A stretch of 64,000 nucleotides of DNA, taken from assembly GCF_035593265.1 (NCBI RefSeq), contig NZ_CP141614.1, positions 1,364,001-1,428,000 of the forward strand, given 5' to 3'. Below the pieces are notes generated by a model. That model searched no databases and had not been told where the DNA came from. It worked only from the letters and a program-made list of their open reading frames with translations. A program made the position numbers and the translations under genes. Below are positions 26,327 to 37,436 of the stretch, piece by piece. The DNA comes from Limnochorda sp. LNt (lineage in GTDB: Bacteria > Bacillota > Limnochordia > Limnochordales > Geochordaceae). Position 1 is the first letter of the stretch. Every line of letters begins with the position of its first letter.

Positions 26327-29014
26327 ATGGCATCGGTGGATGGACGGACCAAGTGGGTCTACTTCTTCGGCGCCGGTCAGACCGAGGGCCGGGCGGACAT
26401 GAAGAACCTCTTGGGGGGCAAGGGCGCCAACCTGGCGGAGATGGCCAACCTGGGCATCGAGGTGCCCCCCGGCTTCACCATCACGACGGAGGCGTGCAAC
26501 GAGTTCTACCGCCGGGGCAAGCGGTGGCCGGAGGGCCTGGAGGAGCAGGTCAAGGAGAACCTGCGCAAGCTGGAGCAGGCCATGGGGCGGCGCTTCGGCG
26601 ACCCCGCCAACCCGCTGCTCGTCTCGGTGCGCTCGGGCGCCCGGGTCTCCATGCCGGGCATGATGGACACGGTGCTCAACTTGGGCCTCAACGACGTGAC
26701 GGTCCAGGGGCTGGCCCGGCAGTCCAACAACGAGCGGTTCGCCTACGACTCCTACCGGCGCTTCATCCAGATGTACGGCGACGTGGTGCTGGGCGTGCCC
26801 CGCCACCTCTTCGAGGAGCGGCTCGACGCCAAGAAGAAGGCCCGGGGCGTCACCGAGGATCCGCAGCTGTCGGCCCAGGATCTCCGGGAGCTGGTGGAGG
26901 AGTTCAAGGGGATCGTGCGCCAGCAGAAGGGCCAGGCCTTCCCCGAGGATCCGTGGGAGCAGCTGCGGGGGGCCATCGACGCCGTCTTCAACTCGTGGAA
27001 CAACCCTCGCGCCATCAAGTACCGGGAGATTCACCACATCCCCGGCGACTGGGGCACGGCCGTCAACGTCCAGGCCATGGTCTTCGGCAACATGGGCGAG
27101 GACTCGGGCACGGGCGTGGCCTTCACCCGCAACCCGTCGACGGGCGTCAAGGAGTTTTACGGCGAGATCCTGATCAACGCCCAGGGCGAGGACGTGGTGG
27201 CCGGCATCCGCACGCCGCTGCCGGTGGCCGTCCTCAAGGAGAAGATGCCCCACGTCTACGCTCAGCTCGAGGAGATCAACAAGCGCCTCGAGGCGGCGTA
27301 CCGCGACATGCTGGACATCGAGTTCACCGTCCAGCAGGGCAAGCTCTACATGTTGCAGTGCCGGGTCGGCAAGCGCACGGCCATGGCGGCGGTGCGCATC
27401 GCCGTGGAGATGGCCCAGGAGGGCCTCATCGACCGGCAGACGGCCGTGCTGCGGGTGGCGCCGGAGCAGATCGACCAGCTCCTGCACCCCACCATCGACC
27501 CGAGCGCCAGGGTGGAGGCGGTGGCCAAGGGCCTGCCGGCCTCGCCGGGCGCGGCCGTGGGGCAGCTGGCCTTCTTCGCTGATGACGCCGAGCGCATGGC
27601 CGACGAGGGCAAGAAGGTCGTGCTGATCCGGGCCGAGACGTCGCCCGAGGATATCGGCGGCATGTACAAGGCCCAGGGCATCCTGACCAGCCGGGGCGGC
27701 ATGACGTCGCACGCGGCCGTGGTGGCCCGTGGCATGGGCAAGCCCTGCGTGGTGGGCTGCGGCGCCCTCGACATCGACGAGAAGCGCAAGATCGTCCGGG
27801 TCAACGGCCGGGAGCTCCGCGAGGGCGACTGGATCACCATCGACGGCAGCACGGGCAATGTCTACGTCGGCCAGGTGCCGCTGGTGCAGCCCGAGCTGAG
27901 CGGCTACTTCGCGACCCTGCTGGAGTGGGCCGACGAGTTTCGGGCCCTCGGCGTGCGGGCCAACGCCGATACGCCCACCGACGCCCGCACCGCCCGCCAG
28001 TTCGGCGCGCAGGGCATCGGGCTGTGCCGCACCGAGCACATGTTCTTCGGCGAGGGCCGCATCATCCCCATGCGGGAGATGATCCTCTCCGACACCAAGG
28101 AGGAGCGGGAGCGGGCCCTGGCCAAGCTGCTGCCGCTGCAGCGGGGCGACTTCTACGAGATCTTCAAGGAGATGCTGGGCCACCCGGTCGTCATCCGGCT
28201 GCTGGACCCGCCGCTGCACGAGTTCCTGCCCAAGGAGCCCGGTGCGGTGGCCGAGGTGGCGCGAGAGATGGGCGTCACCCCCGAGGTGATCGAGAGCCGC
28301 TCCCGGGCCCTGGCCGAGGCCAACCCCATGCTGGGTCTGCGGGGCTGCCGGTTGGGCATCGTCTACCCCGAGATCTACGAGATGCAGACGCGGGCCATCT
28401 TCGAGGCCGCCTGCCGGGTGGCCAAGGAGGGCCACGAGATCGAGCCCGAGGTCATGATCCCGCTGGTGGGCACGCCCGGCGAGCTGGCCTTCCTCAAGGA
28501 GCGCTGCCAGAAGGTGGCCGAGCAGGTGATGGCCGAGCAGGGCGTGCGGCTGCCCTACCGCATCGGCACCATGATCGAGGTGCCGCGGGCGGCCCTGGTG
28601 GCCGACGAGATCGCCAGGGAGGCGCAGTTCTTCTCGTTCGGCACCAACGACCTGACGCAGATGACCCTGGGCTTCAGCCGTGACGACGTGGGCAAGTACG
28701 TGCCCACCTACGTCGAGATGGGCCTGCTCAAGGCCGATCCCTTCCAGACCCTGGACGTCGAGGGCGTCGGCCAGCTGGTCAAGATGGGCGTGGAGCGCGG
28801 CAAGCAGGCCAACCCCGATCTGGTGGTGGGCATCTGCGGCGAGCACGGCGGCGACCCGGCGTCGGTCTGGTTCTTCCACGAGGCGGGGCTCGACTACGTC
28901 AGCTGCTCGCCGTACCGGGTGCCGGTGGCGCGGCTGGCGGCGGCGCAGGCCAATTTGAGCAAGCCGCGGGCCGGCGGCAAGGCCCGGGCGGTGGAGGCCC
29001 ACGCGGCCGACTGA
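26327..29014 (+). CDS. ppdK: Pyruvate, phosphate dikinase
   Basis: This 895-residue enzyme interconverts pyruvate, ATP and phosphate with PEP, AMP and PPi. The N-terminal ATP-grasp domain starts near GGKGANLAEMANLGIEVPPG and includes SVRSGARVSMPGMMDTVLN. The phosphorylated His is His462 in GGMTSHAAVVARGMGKP. The C-terminal PEP-binding barrel has GIGLCRTEHMF, FSFGTNDLTQM and Cys837 in GICGEHGGDP. It points to PPi-linked glycolysis/gluconeogenesis, which is relevant to the unusual phosphofructokinase at 57112. Confidence 0.97.
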   Translation: MASVDGRTKWVYFFGAGQTEGRADMKNLLGGKGANLAEMANLGIEVPPGFTITTEACNEFYRRGKRWPEGLEEQVKENLRKLEQAMGRRFGDPANPLLVSVRSGARVSMPGMMDTVLNLGLNDVTVQGLARQSNNERFAYDSYRRFIQMYGDVVLGVPRHLFEERLDAKKKARGVTEDPQLSAQDLRELVEEFKGIVRQQKGQAFPEDPWEQLRGAIDAVFNSWNNPRAIKYREIHHIPGDWGTAVNVQAMVFGNMGEDSGTGVAFTRNPSTGVKEFYGEILINAQGEDVVAGIRTPLPVAVLKEKMPHVYAQLEEINKRLEAAYRDMLDIEFTVQQGKLYMLQCRVGKRTAMAAVRIAVEMAQEGLIDRQTAVLRVAPEQIDQLLHPTIDPSARVEAVAKGLPASPGAAVGQLAFFADDAERMADEGKKVVLIRAETSPEDIGGMYKAQGILTSRGGMTSHAAVVARGMGKPCVVGCGALDIDEKRKIVRVNGRELREGDWITIDGSTGNVYVGQVPLVQPELSGYFATLLEWADEFRALGVRANADTPTDARTARQFGAQGIGLCRTEHMFFGEGRIIPMREMILSDTKEERERALAKLLPLQRGDFYEIFKEMLGHPVVIRLLDPPLHEFLPKEPGAVAEVAREMGVTPEVIESRSRALAEANPMLGLRGCRLGIVYPEIYEMQTRAIFEAACRVAKEGHEIEPEVMIPLVGTPGELAFLKERCQKVAEQVMAEQGVRLPYRIGTMIEVPRAALVADEIAREAQFFSFGTNDLTQMTLGFSRDDVGKYVPTYVEMGLLKADPFQTLDVEGVGQLVKMGVERGKQANPDLVVGICGEHGGDPASVWFFHEAGLDYVSCSPYRVPVARLAAAQANLSKPRAGGKARAVEAHAAD

Positions 29015-29193
29015 TGCCGGGTGGGGCAGGGCCGGCCCGACGACGGAGGCGAGGTGGAGCCCCGGGCGGCGTCCCGGGCTCCCGCGTCCGGCGGGCGCGG
29101 CGGGCGGCGATGCGAGACGGGCGCCCCGGGGCAGGAGCGGGCCCCTCGCGCTTCGAAAGATGGCGGGGCATGCGGGGGAGGGGGGACGATGCC

Positions 29194-31073
29194 ATGGAGA
29201 GCGACCACGCCCGAGCCAGCCAGGGGGCCCTGGGCGCCATCGCCGATCAGGTGCGGGCGCGGGCCGACATCGTCGAGGTCGTCTCCGAGTTCGTGGCGCT
29301 TCGCCCCGCGGGCCGCTCCTACAAGGGGCTTTGCCCCTTCCACCAGGAGAGGACCCCCTCCTTCACCGTGAGCCCCGACCGGCAGCTCTTCTACTGCTTC
29401 GGGTGCGGCGCGGGCGGCAACGTCTTCACCTTCTTGATGCGGCTGCAGGGGCTTCGCTTCCAGGAGGCCGTGCTGCGGGTGGCCGAGCGGGTCGGCATGG
29501 CGGCCGAGGTGGAGCGGGCGCTGCGGGGCGGCCAGGGGCGCGGCGAGCGGCTCGGGGTGCACGAGGGGCTGTGGGAGCTGCAGGCCCGGGCGGCGGCATG
29601 GTTCGCCGAGCGGCTCTGGGACGACCCCGCAGCCGAGGGGGCGAGGCGCTATCTGGCACGGCGGGGCGTGACGGCCCAGGTGGCGCGTGACTTCAGGCTC
29701 GGGTACGCCCCCGACGACTGGCACGCGCTGGAGCGGGCGCTGGGCGGCGATGCGCGGACCGTGACGCGCCTGGTCGAGGCGGGGCTGGTGGTGCGCCGGG
29801 AGGACGGCCGCCACTACGACCGGTTCAGGGGGCGGCTCATCTTCCCCATCACCGACCTGCACGGCCACGTGGTGGGCTTCGGCGGCAGGGCATTGGCGGC
29901 CGGGCAGGAGCCCAAGTACCTCAACTCGCCCGAGTCGCCCGTCTACCGCAAGAGCCGGGTGCTGTACGGGCTGGACCGGGCGCTGGGGGCGGTACGGCGC
30001 ACCGGCCGGGCCGTGGTCGTCGAGGGCTACATGGACGTGCTGGCCATGCACCAGTACGGGCTGGAGGAGGCGGTGGCCACCTGCGGCACCAGCCTGACGG
30101 CCGAGCACGGGCGGCTGCTGGCGCGGCTGGCCTCATACGTGGTGGTCGCCTTCGACGCCGATGCGGCGGGGCAGGGAGGAGCCCTGCGGAGCCTGCAGCA
30201 GCTGCGGGCCGCGGGGCTCGACGTGCGAGTGGCGGTGCTGCCGGCCGGCCACGACCCCGACTCCCTGCTGCGACAGGAGGGGCGGCCGGCCATGGAGGCG
30301 GTCCTCCAGGAGGCCCGGGGCATCTACGAATTCTCTATCGAGCAGGCGCTGGCGGGCGCCGATCTGAGGAGCCCCGCAGGAAAGGCCGCTGCCGTAGCGA
30401 ACGTCCTCCCCATTCTCTTGGAGGTGCCCGGCGCCGTCGAGCAAGAGGCGCTGGTGCAGCAGGTGGCCGGGCGCCTGGGCGTGCCGGCCCGGGCGGTGCG
30501 GCGGGAGATGGAGCGGGCCCGGCGGGCGCGCCGGCAGGTGGCGGCCGCGAGCGACCGAGGCGGGGGACGAGGCGGGGCCAAGGGTGCATATGGGGGCGGC
30601 CCCAGGACGTATAATGATGCGGGTGCCCGCGCCCAGGCGGGCGCCTCGCCCGGCGTGGAGCGCGGGGCGGTCATCGAGCAGGCGCTGCTGCGGCTGCTGG
30701 TGGAGATGCCGGAGCTCGCGCCGCGCCTGAGGGGGCGCCTCACGGGGGCCGACTTTGCAGGGCCCGGACACGGGGCGCTGTTTGACGCGCTCGTCGCCAG
30801 CGGCGAGTCGGCGCTGGCCGACCCGGCCCTGGCCGAGGTGGCGGGGCGGGTGCTGGCCTCGTCGGGGTTGGCGGTCCGGCCCGACGCGGTGGAGGGGTAC
30901 GTCAAGGGCCTGCGGGCGGCGGCCCGCCGGCGGGAACTGGCAGCCATCGAGGCGAAGATCGATGGGGCGGCACGGTCGGATGCGAGCGTGCGGGAGCGCC
31001 TGGCATCCCTCGCCGCTGCTGCCGTATCATACCGGGAGGTGTGGGAGACCCTACGAGCCGACGGGATGGTGCC

Positions 31074-31077
<4 letters not shown>
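29194..31077 (+). CDS. dnaG: DNA primase
   Basis: This 627-residue primase starts at ATG 29194 behind a GGGGAGGGGGG stretch. The CHC2 zinc finger is complete ([12 protein letters not shown] then [14 protein letters not shown]). The RNA polymerase core and TOPRIM domain follow, with [27 protein letters not shown] and [11 protein letters not shown]. The C-terminal helicase-binding domain follows a Gly/Ala-rich linker near residues 450-490. The roughly 180 bp between ppdK and this start stay open in frame but show no conserved sequence. It is coupled to sigA by an ATGA overlap, the classic macromolecular-synthesis arrangement. Confidence 0.96.
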
Positions 31078-32222
<1,145 letters not shown>

Positions 32223-32277
32223 GGCCCGGCATGCCCGCCGCTCTTGATGGCTTTCCCCCTGTCGGTTAACCTGGAGG

Positions 32278-32302
32278 CGTCGGGTCTTTTGCGCGCCCGA
32301 CG
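32278..32302 (+). other. Hairpin between sigA and tRNA
   Basis: CGTCGGG (32278-32284) pairs with CCCGACG (32296-32302), ending 7 bp before the tRNA. It could be a transcript end for sigA or a processing structure for the tRNA precursor; no T-run follows the stem. Confidence 0.35.
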
Positions 32303-32309
32303 TCGGGGT

Positions 32310-32384
32310 GGAGGCTTAGCTCAGCGGCAGAGCAGGGGACTCATAATCCCTCGGTCGCAGGTTCGAATCCTGCAGCCTCCACCA
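32310..32384 (+). tRNA. tRNA with CAT anticodon (Met elongator or Ile2)
   Basis: The cloverleaf is complete: acceptor GGAGGCT (32310-32316) with AGCCTCC (32374-32380), D arm AGCTCAGCGGCAGAGC, anticodon stem GGGGA-CTCATAA-TCCCT, T arm GCAGGTTCGAATCCTGC, and an encoded discriminator A plus CCA (32381-32384). The anticodon CAT fits elongator Met or lysidine-modified Ile2. I cannot separate these by eye; it lacks the initiator-type features. Confidence 0.95.
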
Positions 32385-32407
32385 TAGGCACCCGCAAGCC
32401 GTCCCGG

Positions 32408-33718
32408 GTGGGGTCGGGCATTCAGACACCGCTCTTCACAGGGTCTCCCCGCGATCGCGACGCCCGGTGGCAGGCCGGGTCGTCCACCTTCGTCCACAAC
32501 ATGACGCTCCCCGTTCACCGGTGGTTCCGCTTTCCGGCTGGCTTCTCCGCGCAGTGGGCGCAAGCGGTGGTGGAGGAGCAGCGGCGGGCCGGTGGGGGGC
32601 GGGCCATCACGCTGCTGGATCCCTTCGCGGGGGTCGGCACCGCCATCCTGGCCGCCGAGGCGGCCGGGGTGAGGGCCTACGGGCTGGAGGCGCAGCCCCT
32701 GCTGGCGCGGATCGCCAGGGCCAAGCTCCTATGGGACACCGACGTCGGCGCCTTCCTGGGCTTCGCGAGGCGGGTGCTGGAGGCCGCCCGCGACGGCCAA
32801 CATGGGGCGGCCTCGTACCCGCCCCTGGTCCTCAAGTGCTATCCTCCCGACGTGCTGCAGCAGCTTCACGGTCTGCGGCTGGCCTGGGAGGCCCACCGTG
32901 ACGGCTCGCCCGAGTCCGAACTGACCTGGCTGGCGCTGGTCTCGATCCTGCGTCAGGCTTCGCCGGCGAACACGGCTCCCTGGCAGTATGTCCTCCCGTC
33001 CAAGCGCAAGCGGCGGGCGGCCCCGCCCTACGACGCCTTCGCGGCCCAGGTCGAGCGCATGGCGCAGGACATGGCCCAACGGCAGGCAGCCGGGGTCGCC
33101 CGCGCGGGCAGTATCTTCGCAGCCGACGCCCGGCAGGCCGCTCCCATCGAGGACGGGAGCATCGACCTGGTCGTCACGTCGCCCCCTTACGCCAACAATT
33201 TCGACTACGCGGACGCCACCCGGCTGGAGCTGAGCTTCCTGGGCGCCGTCGAGGGGTGGGGCGACCTGCACGAGGTGGCGAGGCGGCCCCTGGTGCGGTC
33301 GTGCTCGCAGCACGTCTCCGTCGAGGGCACCGACCTGGAGGCGGTGCTGCGGGAGCTGTCGGATGCGCCCTTCTACCGGGACCTGGAGCGGGTCGTCGCG
33401 GCGCTGGCGCAGGAGCGAGAGCGCCATCGCGGCCACAAGCGCTACGACGTGATGATCCCGGCCTACTTCGCCGACATGCGGCAGGTGTGGCGGGCGCTGC
33501 GCCGCGTCTGCCGGCCGGGGGCCCGTGTCTGCTTCGTGGTGGGCGACTCGGCGCCATACGGCGTCCACATCCCCGTGGAGAGGTGGCTGGGGGAGCTGGC
33601 GGTCCAGGCGGGCTTTGGGGGCTACCGCTTCGAGAAGATACGGGACCGCAACGTCAAGTGGAAGAACCGCAAGCACCGGGTCCCCCTCCACGAGGGGCAT
33701 CTGTGGGTGGAGGGGTAG
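32408..33718 (+). CDS. Orphan TSPPY-type DNA methyltransferase (probable N4-cytosine)
   Basis: This 436-residue protein, starting at GTG 32408, has SAM-binding motif I in LLDPFAGVGTAILAAEAAG and catalytic motif IV TSPPYANNFDYADATRLE. This TSPPY form is typical of beta-class m4C methyltransferases. A second SAM-region block reads CRPGARVCFVVGDSAPYG. An N-terminal segment (PVHRWFRFPAGFSAQW) is shared with stand-alone methylases. No restriction endonuclease gene is adjacent, so it may be regulatory, part of a defence system elsewhere, or a mobile leftover beside the tRNA. Confidence 0.85.
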   Translation: MGSGIQTPLFTGSPRDRDARWQAGSSTFVHNMTLPVHRWFRFPAGFSAQWAQAVVEEQRRAGGGRAITLLDPFAGVGTAILAAEAAGVRAYGLEAQPLLARIARAKLLWDTDVGAFLGFARRVLEAARDGQHGAASYPPLVLKCYPPDVLQQLHGLRLAWEAHRDGSPESELTWLALVSILRQASPANTAPWQYVLPSKRKRRAAPPYDAFAAQVERMAQDMAQRQAAGVARAGSIFAADARQAAPIEDGSIDLVVTSPPYANNFDYADATRLELSFLGAVEGWGDLHEVARRPLVRSCSQHVSVEGTDLEAVLRELSDAPFYRDLERVVAALAQERERHRGHKRYDVMIPAYFADMRQVWRALRRVCRPGARVCFVVGDSAPYGVHIPVERWLGELAVQAGFGGYRFEKIRDRNVKWKNRKHRVPLHEGHLWVEG

Positions 33719-33795
33719 GAGCGCCGTTGGATGGTAGCCAAGGCCAGCGCCCTGACGCCCAGGGCCACGAGGGCGAAGTGCCGAAGGCGGCCAGG

Positions 33796-34089
33796 TCAGC
33801 GGGCCGACCGGGGCGACGGCCGCCATGGCGTGGCCGACGCCGGCTTGATCCGGACCCAGCGGACGCCGTCGAGGGCCTGGATGGCCCGCTCGATGGCCGC
33901 GGCCAGCTCGTGCTGGCGGGCCTCGGGCAACGCCTCCAGCCGGAGGGAGACCGCCACCCGGCCCGCGCACTCCGCCACGTTGGGCACCAGGCCCTCGGCG
34001 ACGATGCTGCGGCCGGTGTCGGGGTGCGGGATCGCCTCCAACGCCGCCCAGATCCGGTCTCGCAACCTGACGTGGGTCTCGTCACCCAT
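33796..34089 (-). CDS. DUF59/MIP18-type small protein (iron-sulfur assembly-like)
   Basis: This 97-residue protein starts at an ATG. It follows the DUF59 pattern: an N-terminal helix (VRLRDRIWAALEAIPHPDTG), then RSIVAEGLVPNVAECAGRVAVSLRL split over two strands, and a helix-strand pair (LAAAIERAIQALDGVRWVRI). DUF59 proteins such as SufT or the N-terminus of Mrp help mature iron-sulfur proteins. It lacks the Cys often found in the family. The SUF operon is 6 kb away, so a link is plausible but unproven. Confidence 0.7.
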   Translation of the reverse strand: MGDETHVRLRDRIWAALEAIPHPDTGRSIVAEGLVPNVAECAGRVAVSLRLEALPEARQHELAAAIERAIQALDGVRWVRIKPASATPWRPSPRSAR

Positions 34090-34219
34090 CGTGCTCGGAC
34101 CCCCTACCCGTCGACCCGGCGTGACGCGGCCGCCACCCGCGCCGGGGGCCCTCCCGCAGGGCGCCGTCGGGCATCGGTGCCTGCACCTGGCGGGCCCCCT
34201 GCCGCGCGCACCCCGCGTC

Positions 34220-35503
34220 TCAGGGCTTCACGACCGTCCCCTGGAGACGGGATTGCTCCGCGGCAAAAGCCATGAAGTGGCTGTCGAGCGACTCCTGCAG
34301 CGACGTCAGCGCCTCCTCCGGTACCGTCCCGCTCTTGCGGGCGCGTAGCCGCCGGATGAAGGCGGCCATGAGGCCCTGGTCACCGCCGGCGTGTCGGCCG
34401 TTGCCGCGAACCCGCATCACCTCGTGGACGGGGCCTGCCGCGCCGGTGGTCACGAAGCTCCGGACCTCGATCTCGCCCTTCTCGAGGTGCCCCCGGATCT
34501 CGCCCCGGGTGCCCATCAGCTTGAGGGTGCGGGTGTTCTCCTCGGTGAAGCCGCACATCGTGAAGGCGGCGGTGACGCCACCCTCGAACTCGATGGCCAC
34601 GACCTGGTGGTCGACGACGTCGTTGTCGCAACGGTAGACGCATCGCCCGTAGGGGCCGGTCCGCAGTGCCGCGAGGCGGCCTTCGGGAGAGAAGTCCCGG
34701 GTGATGACCGACACCGGCCAGTCGTTGGAGTCTCGCATCTCTTGCACGTAGAAGCGCACCGCGTCGAAGGGGCACCGGTCGGCGGCAGGGCAGCCGTCCG
34801 TACAGCGCGCGGGCGCCCCCGGCGGGGCGTTTTCAGGGCGGAAGTGGACCAGCGACCCGAAGGAGCTGATCTGCCGCCAGGGCCTTCCGACGAGCCATCG
34901 CAGCATGTCCATGTCGTGGCACGACTTGGCGAGGATCATGGGGCTGGACGTGGCCGTGTTGCGCCAGTTGCCGCGCACGAAGCTGTGTGCGAAGTGCCAG
35001 TACCCCACGTTCTCCGTGTACTGCACCGAGACGAGATCGCCGATGCGCCCGACGTCGAGCAGCCGCTTGATCGTCGAGAAGAACGGAGTGTAGCGCAGCA
35101 CGTGCGCGACGGTGACGCTGCCGCCACCGCCCCGCTCCCGGGAGCGCCGTTCTGCCTCGGCCACCCGGCGGACCCCCTCGGCCGTGGGAGCGATGGGCTT
35201 TTCGAGCAGGATGTCGTAGCCGAGCTCGATGGCCCGCAGGGCTGGTTCCACGTGCAAGCGGTCCGGGGTGGCGATCACCACCGCGTCGGCGAGCCGCGGA
35301 CGCTCGAGGAGCTCCTGCCAGGACGGGTAGCGGTGCTCCGGCGGGATCCCGTGGGCGTCTCCCAGGGCATCCCGCCTGGCGCGATCGGGGTCGGCCACGG
35401 CCACGACCCTAGCCTCGTTGGGATGCTCGAGCGCGTAGCGGGCGTAAACGTCGGCCCCACGGTTGCCGGCGCCGACGATGGCGAGCGTCACGACATCCTG
35501 CAC
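34220..35503 (-). CDS. Gfo/Idh/MocA-family oxidoreductase
   Basis: This 427-residue protein starts at a GTG (35503) eight bases after AAGGAGG. The N-terminal Rossmann domain has LAIVGAGNRGADVYARYA and VVAVADPDRARRDALG, then the family signature DILLEKPIAPT. The C-terminal substrate domain contains ILAKSCHDMDMLRWLVGRP and a Cys-containing insert (CTDGCPAADRCPFDAV) that could bind a metal. Such enzymes oxidise sugars or inositols with NAD(P). It lies downstream of the ABC permeases on the same strand and probably served the same carbohydrate pathway. Confidence 0.9.
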   Translation of the reverse strand: MQDVVTLAIVGAGNRGADVYARYALEHPNEARVVAVADPDRARRDALGDAHGIPPEHRYPSWQELLERPRLADAVVIATPDRLHVEPALRAIELGYDILLEKPIAPTAEGVRRVAEAERRSRERGGGGSVTVAHVLRYTPFFSTIKRLLDVGRIGDLVSVQYTENVGYWHFAHSFVRGNWRNTATSSPMILAKSCHDMDMLRWLVGRPWRQISSFGSLVHFRPENAPPGAPARCTDGCPAADRCPFDAVRFYVQEMRDSNDWPVSVITRDFSPEGRLAALRTGPYGRCVYRCDNDVVDHQVVAIEFEGGVTAAFTMCGFTEENTRTLKLMGTRGEIRGHLEKGEIEVRSFVTTGAAGPVHEVMRVRGNGRHAGGDQGLMAAFIRRLRARKSGTVPEEALTSLQESLDSHFMAFAAEQSRLQGTVVKP

Positions 35504-35588
35504 GACCCGAACCTCCTTCGAATGCCTTGCCCCAGTGAACGGTCACGCACCGGCGAAGGCCGATACGGCCATCGGGACGACGCATGCG

Positions 35589-36422
35589 TTACGATTTGAC
35601 AGCCCCTGCGGTCAGCCCGGAGACGAGGTAGCGCTGCACCAGGGCGAACGCGATGGCAGCCGGGACGACCGCGATCATCGAAGCTGCCATCAGGTGGTGC
35701 CAGAAGACGATGTTGTACCCCGAGAAGTCGTACAGCGCCAGCGGGATGGGGCGCAGTTCGCTCCGGGTGAGGAACGCCAGGGGAAACATGAGCTGGTTCC
35801 ACCCCATGATGAAGGCGTAGATCGCCGCCGCCGCCAGCCCTGGAGCGGCGAGGGGCAGGACCACCCGTACCATGGCCCGGGCTCGGCTGCAGCCGTCGAC
35901 CATGGCCGCCTCTTCGAGCTCCTTGGGGATCGAGGAGAAGTAGCCGTGCAGCAACCAGATGACCATGGGGACGGCGAAGGCGGTGCTCGCGATGATGACG
36001 GAGGTGAGCGTGTTGAGCAGGTGATAGGCCCGCATGGCCTTGTAGAGCGGCACGATGAAGACCACGGGCGAGATCATCTGGGTGGCGAGCACCCCGAACA
36101 TGAAAGCCGAGCTCCCGCGAAACTTGAACCGGTTGGCCCCGTACGCCGCGGGCGCCCCCAGGGCGACCGAGAGCAGGCTCGTGAAGACGGCGATGACGAC
36201 GCTGTTGGTGAAGGCCCGCGAGTACTGGTACCGGCCGCCCCACACCTCGGCGTAGTTTTGCCACTGCGGGCTGCTCGGGAAGAGACGAGGGGGCCACGTG
36301 AACAGCTGGTCCATGCTCTTGAGGCTGGTGCCCAACATCACGACGACCGGGAGCAGCATGGCACCGAGGATGACGATGAGCGCCAGGTGCCTGCCGATGA
36401 GGCCGAGCGCCCGGGCTTTCAT
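35589..36422 (-). CDS. Carbohydrate ABC transporter permease (MalG/CUT1 type)
   Basis: This 277-residue permease starts at ATG 36422, overlapping the stop of the upstream permease (ATGA). It has about six membrane helices, beginning LALIVILGAMLLPVVVMLGT, a Pro-rich periplasmic segment (FTWPPRLFPSSPQWQNYAEV) and the cytoplasmic EAA loop that contacts the ATPase (ELEEAAMVDGCSRARAMVRV). Its partner permease is frameshifted and the binding protein is truncated, so the transporter is probably not functional. Confidence 0.93.
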   Translation of the reverse strand: MKARALGLIGRHLALIVILGAMLLPVVVMLGTSLKSMDQLFTWPPRLFPSSPQWQNYAEVWGGRYQYSRAFTNSVVIAVFTSLLSVALGAPAAYGANRFKFRGSSAFMFGVLATQMISPVVFIVPLYKAMRAYHLLNTLTSVIIASTAFAVPMVIWLLHGYFSSIPKELEEAAMVDGCSRARAMVRVVLPLAAPGLAAAAIYAFIMGWNQLMFPLAFLTRSELRPIPLALYDFSGYNIVFWHHLMAASMIAVVPAAIAFALVQRYLVSGLTAGAVKS

Positions 36423-37358
36423 GCCGCGCTCCCCCCTCGCCGCAGGAGCCGCCAGTACCATATGCTGAAGGCCATGAGGATCAGGAAGATCAGCGAGGAG
36501 TAGGTCGACGCCGTCCCCACGTCGTACATGGCGAACGCTTCCTTGTACGTGCGGATCACCAGGATCTCCGTGGCTCCCACGGGCCCTCCCTTGGTCATCG
36601 TCTGGATGATGTTGAAAGGAGTTGAACGTCCAGACCACCGATAGGTTGGTGGCGACGCCCAGGACGGGCACGAGCAGCGGCAGCGTCACGTGGCGGAACT
36701 GCCGCCACCCGGTCGCGCCGTCGACCGCCGCCGCGTCATAGATGTCGGACGGGATGGACTGGAGCCCCGCCAGGAGCACCACGGCCATGAACGGCACCCC
36801 GAACCAGATGTCGACGACCATCAGCGAGACGAGGGCAGCCGCAGGCGAGCCCAGGAAGATGATGCGCTCCTGGATGGCGCCTGCCATCAGCAGCAGGTAG
36901 TTGAGGTAGCCATGCTGGCTGTCGTACAGCCACTTCCACGCGACGGCCCCTACGACCTGAGGGGTGGCCCAGGGTACGAGCAACAGAACCCGGTAGATGG
37001 CGTTGCCCCGAAACGGGCGCACGAGCAAGAGCGCCAGTACAAGCCCGATGAGCGTCTTGCCGAGCACCGAGCCCACGGTCCAGAGGATGGTGCGCCACAG
37101 CGACAGCCAGAAGACCCGATCCGACAGGACCTGCACGTAGTTGGCGATGCCGACGAAGCGCGCGCCATCCTGAGGCCTCACCAGCGACTCGGCAAAGAAG
37201 GAGCCCCACAAGGTGGTGGCCAGGGGATAGATGACCACGGCTGCCAGGAAGAGCAGCGACGGGGCCACGAAAAGCAAGGCCGAGCGCTCCTCGCGGGTCA
37301 ACCCCCCGAGCGTCTTCTGCCTGTAGGAGACCGGATGTGTCTCAAGCCCGCTTCGCAT
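36419..37358 (-). pseudogene. Carbohydrate ABC transporter permease (MalF/UgpA type), frameshifted
   Basis: Starting from ATG 37358 the protein follows the CUT1 first-permease pattern: LLFVAPSLLFLAAVVIYPLA, VPWATPQVVGAVAWKW, and the EAA loop IYDAAAVDGATGWRQFRHV. Near 36617 the frame reads WTFNSFQHHPDDDQ, while one frame over it would read FNIIQTMTKGGPVGATEIL and run on to WRLLRRGGSAA-stop, overlapping the next gene by ATGA. One extra T in the TTT at 36615-36617 explains this. The intact protein would be about 312 residues. Confidence 0.88.
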
Positions 37359-37380
37359 GCGCGTCCCCCATGGGCGGTCC

Positions 37381-37404
37381 GCCCGGGGGGCGAGGCCCCC
37401 GGGC
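37381..37404 (-). other. Strong intercistronic hairpin between binding protein and permease
   Basis: GCCCGGGGG (37381-37389) and CCCCCGGGC (37396-37404) form a perfect 9-bp GC stem with a 6-base loop, in the 78-bp gap between the binding-protein stop (37437) and the permease start (37358). Such hairpins in sugar ABC operons commonly protect the binding-protein transcript and lower permease expression. Confidence 0.55.
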
Positions 37405-37436
37405 GAAACCGCCAAGCGTGCTGCTTACCAGCTTCG

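Noticed and set aside
26051-29002. A 983-codon minus-strand open frame opposite ppdK
   Set aside because: It is a shadow of the well-conserved PPDK gene and has no recognisable motifs.
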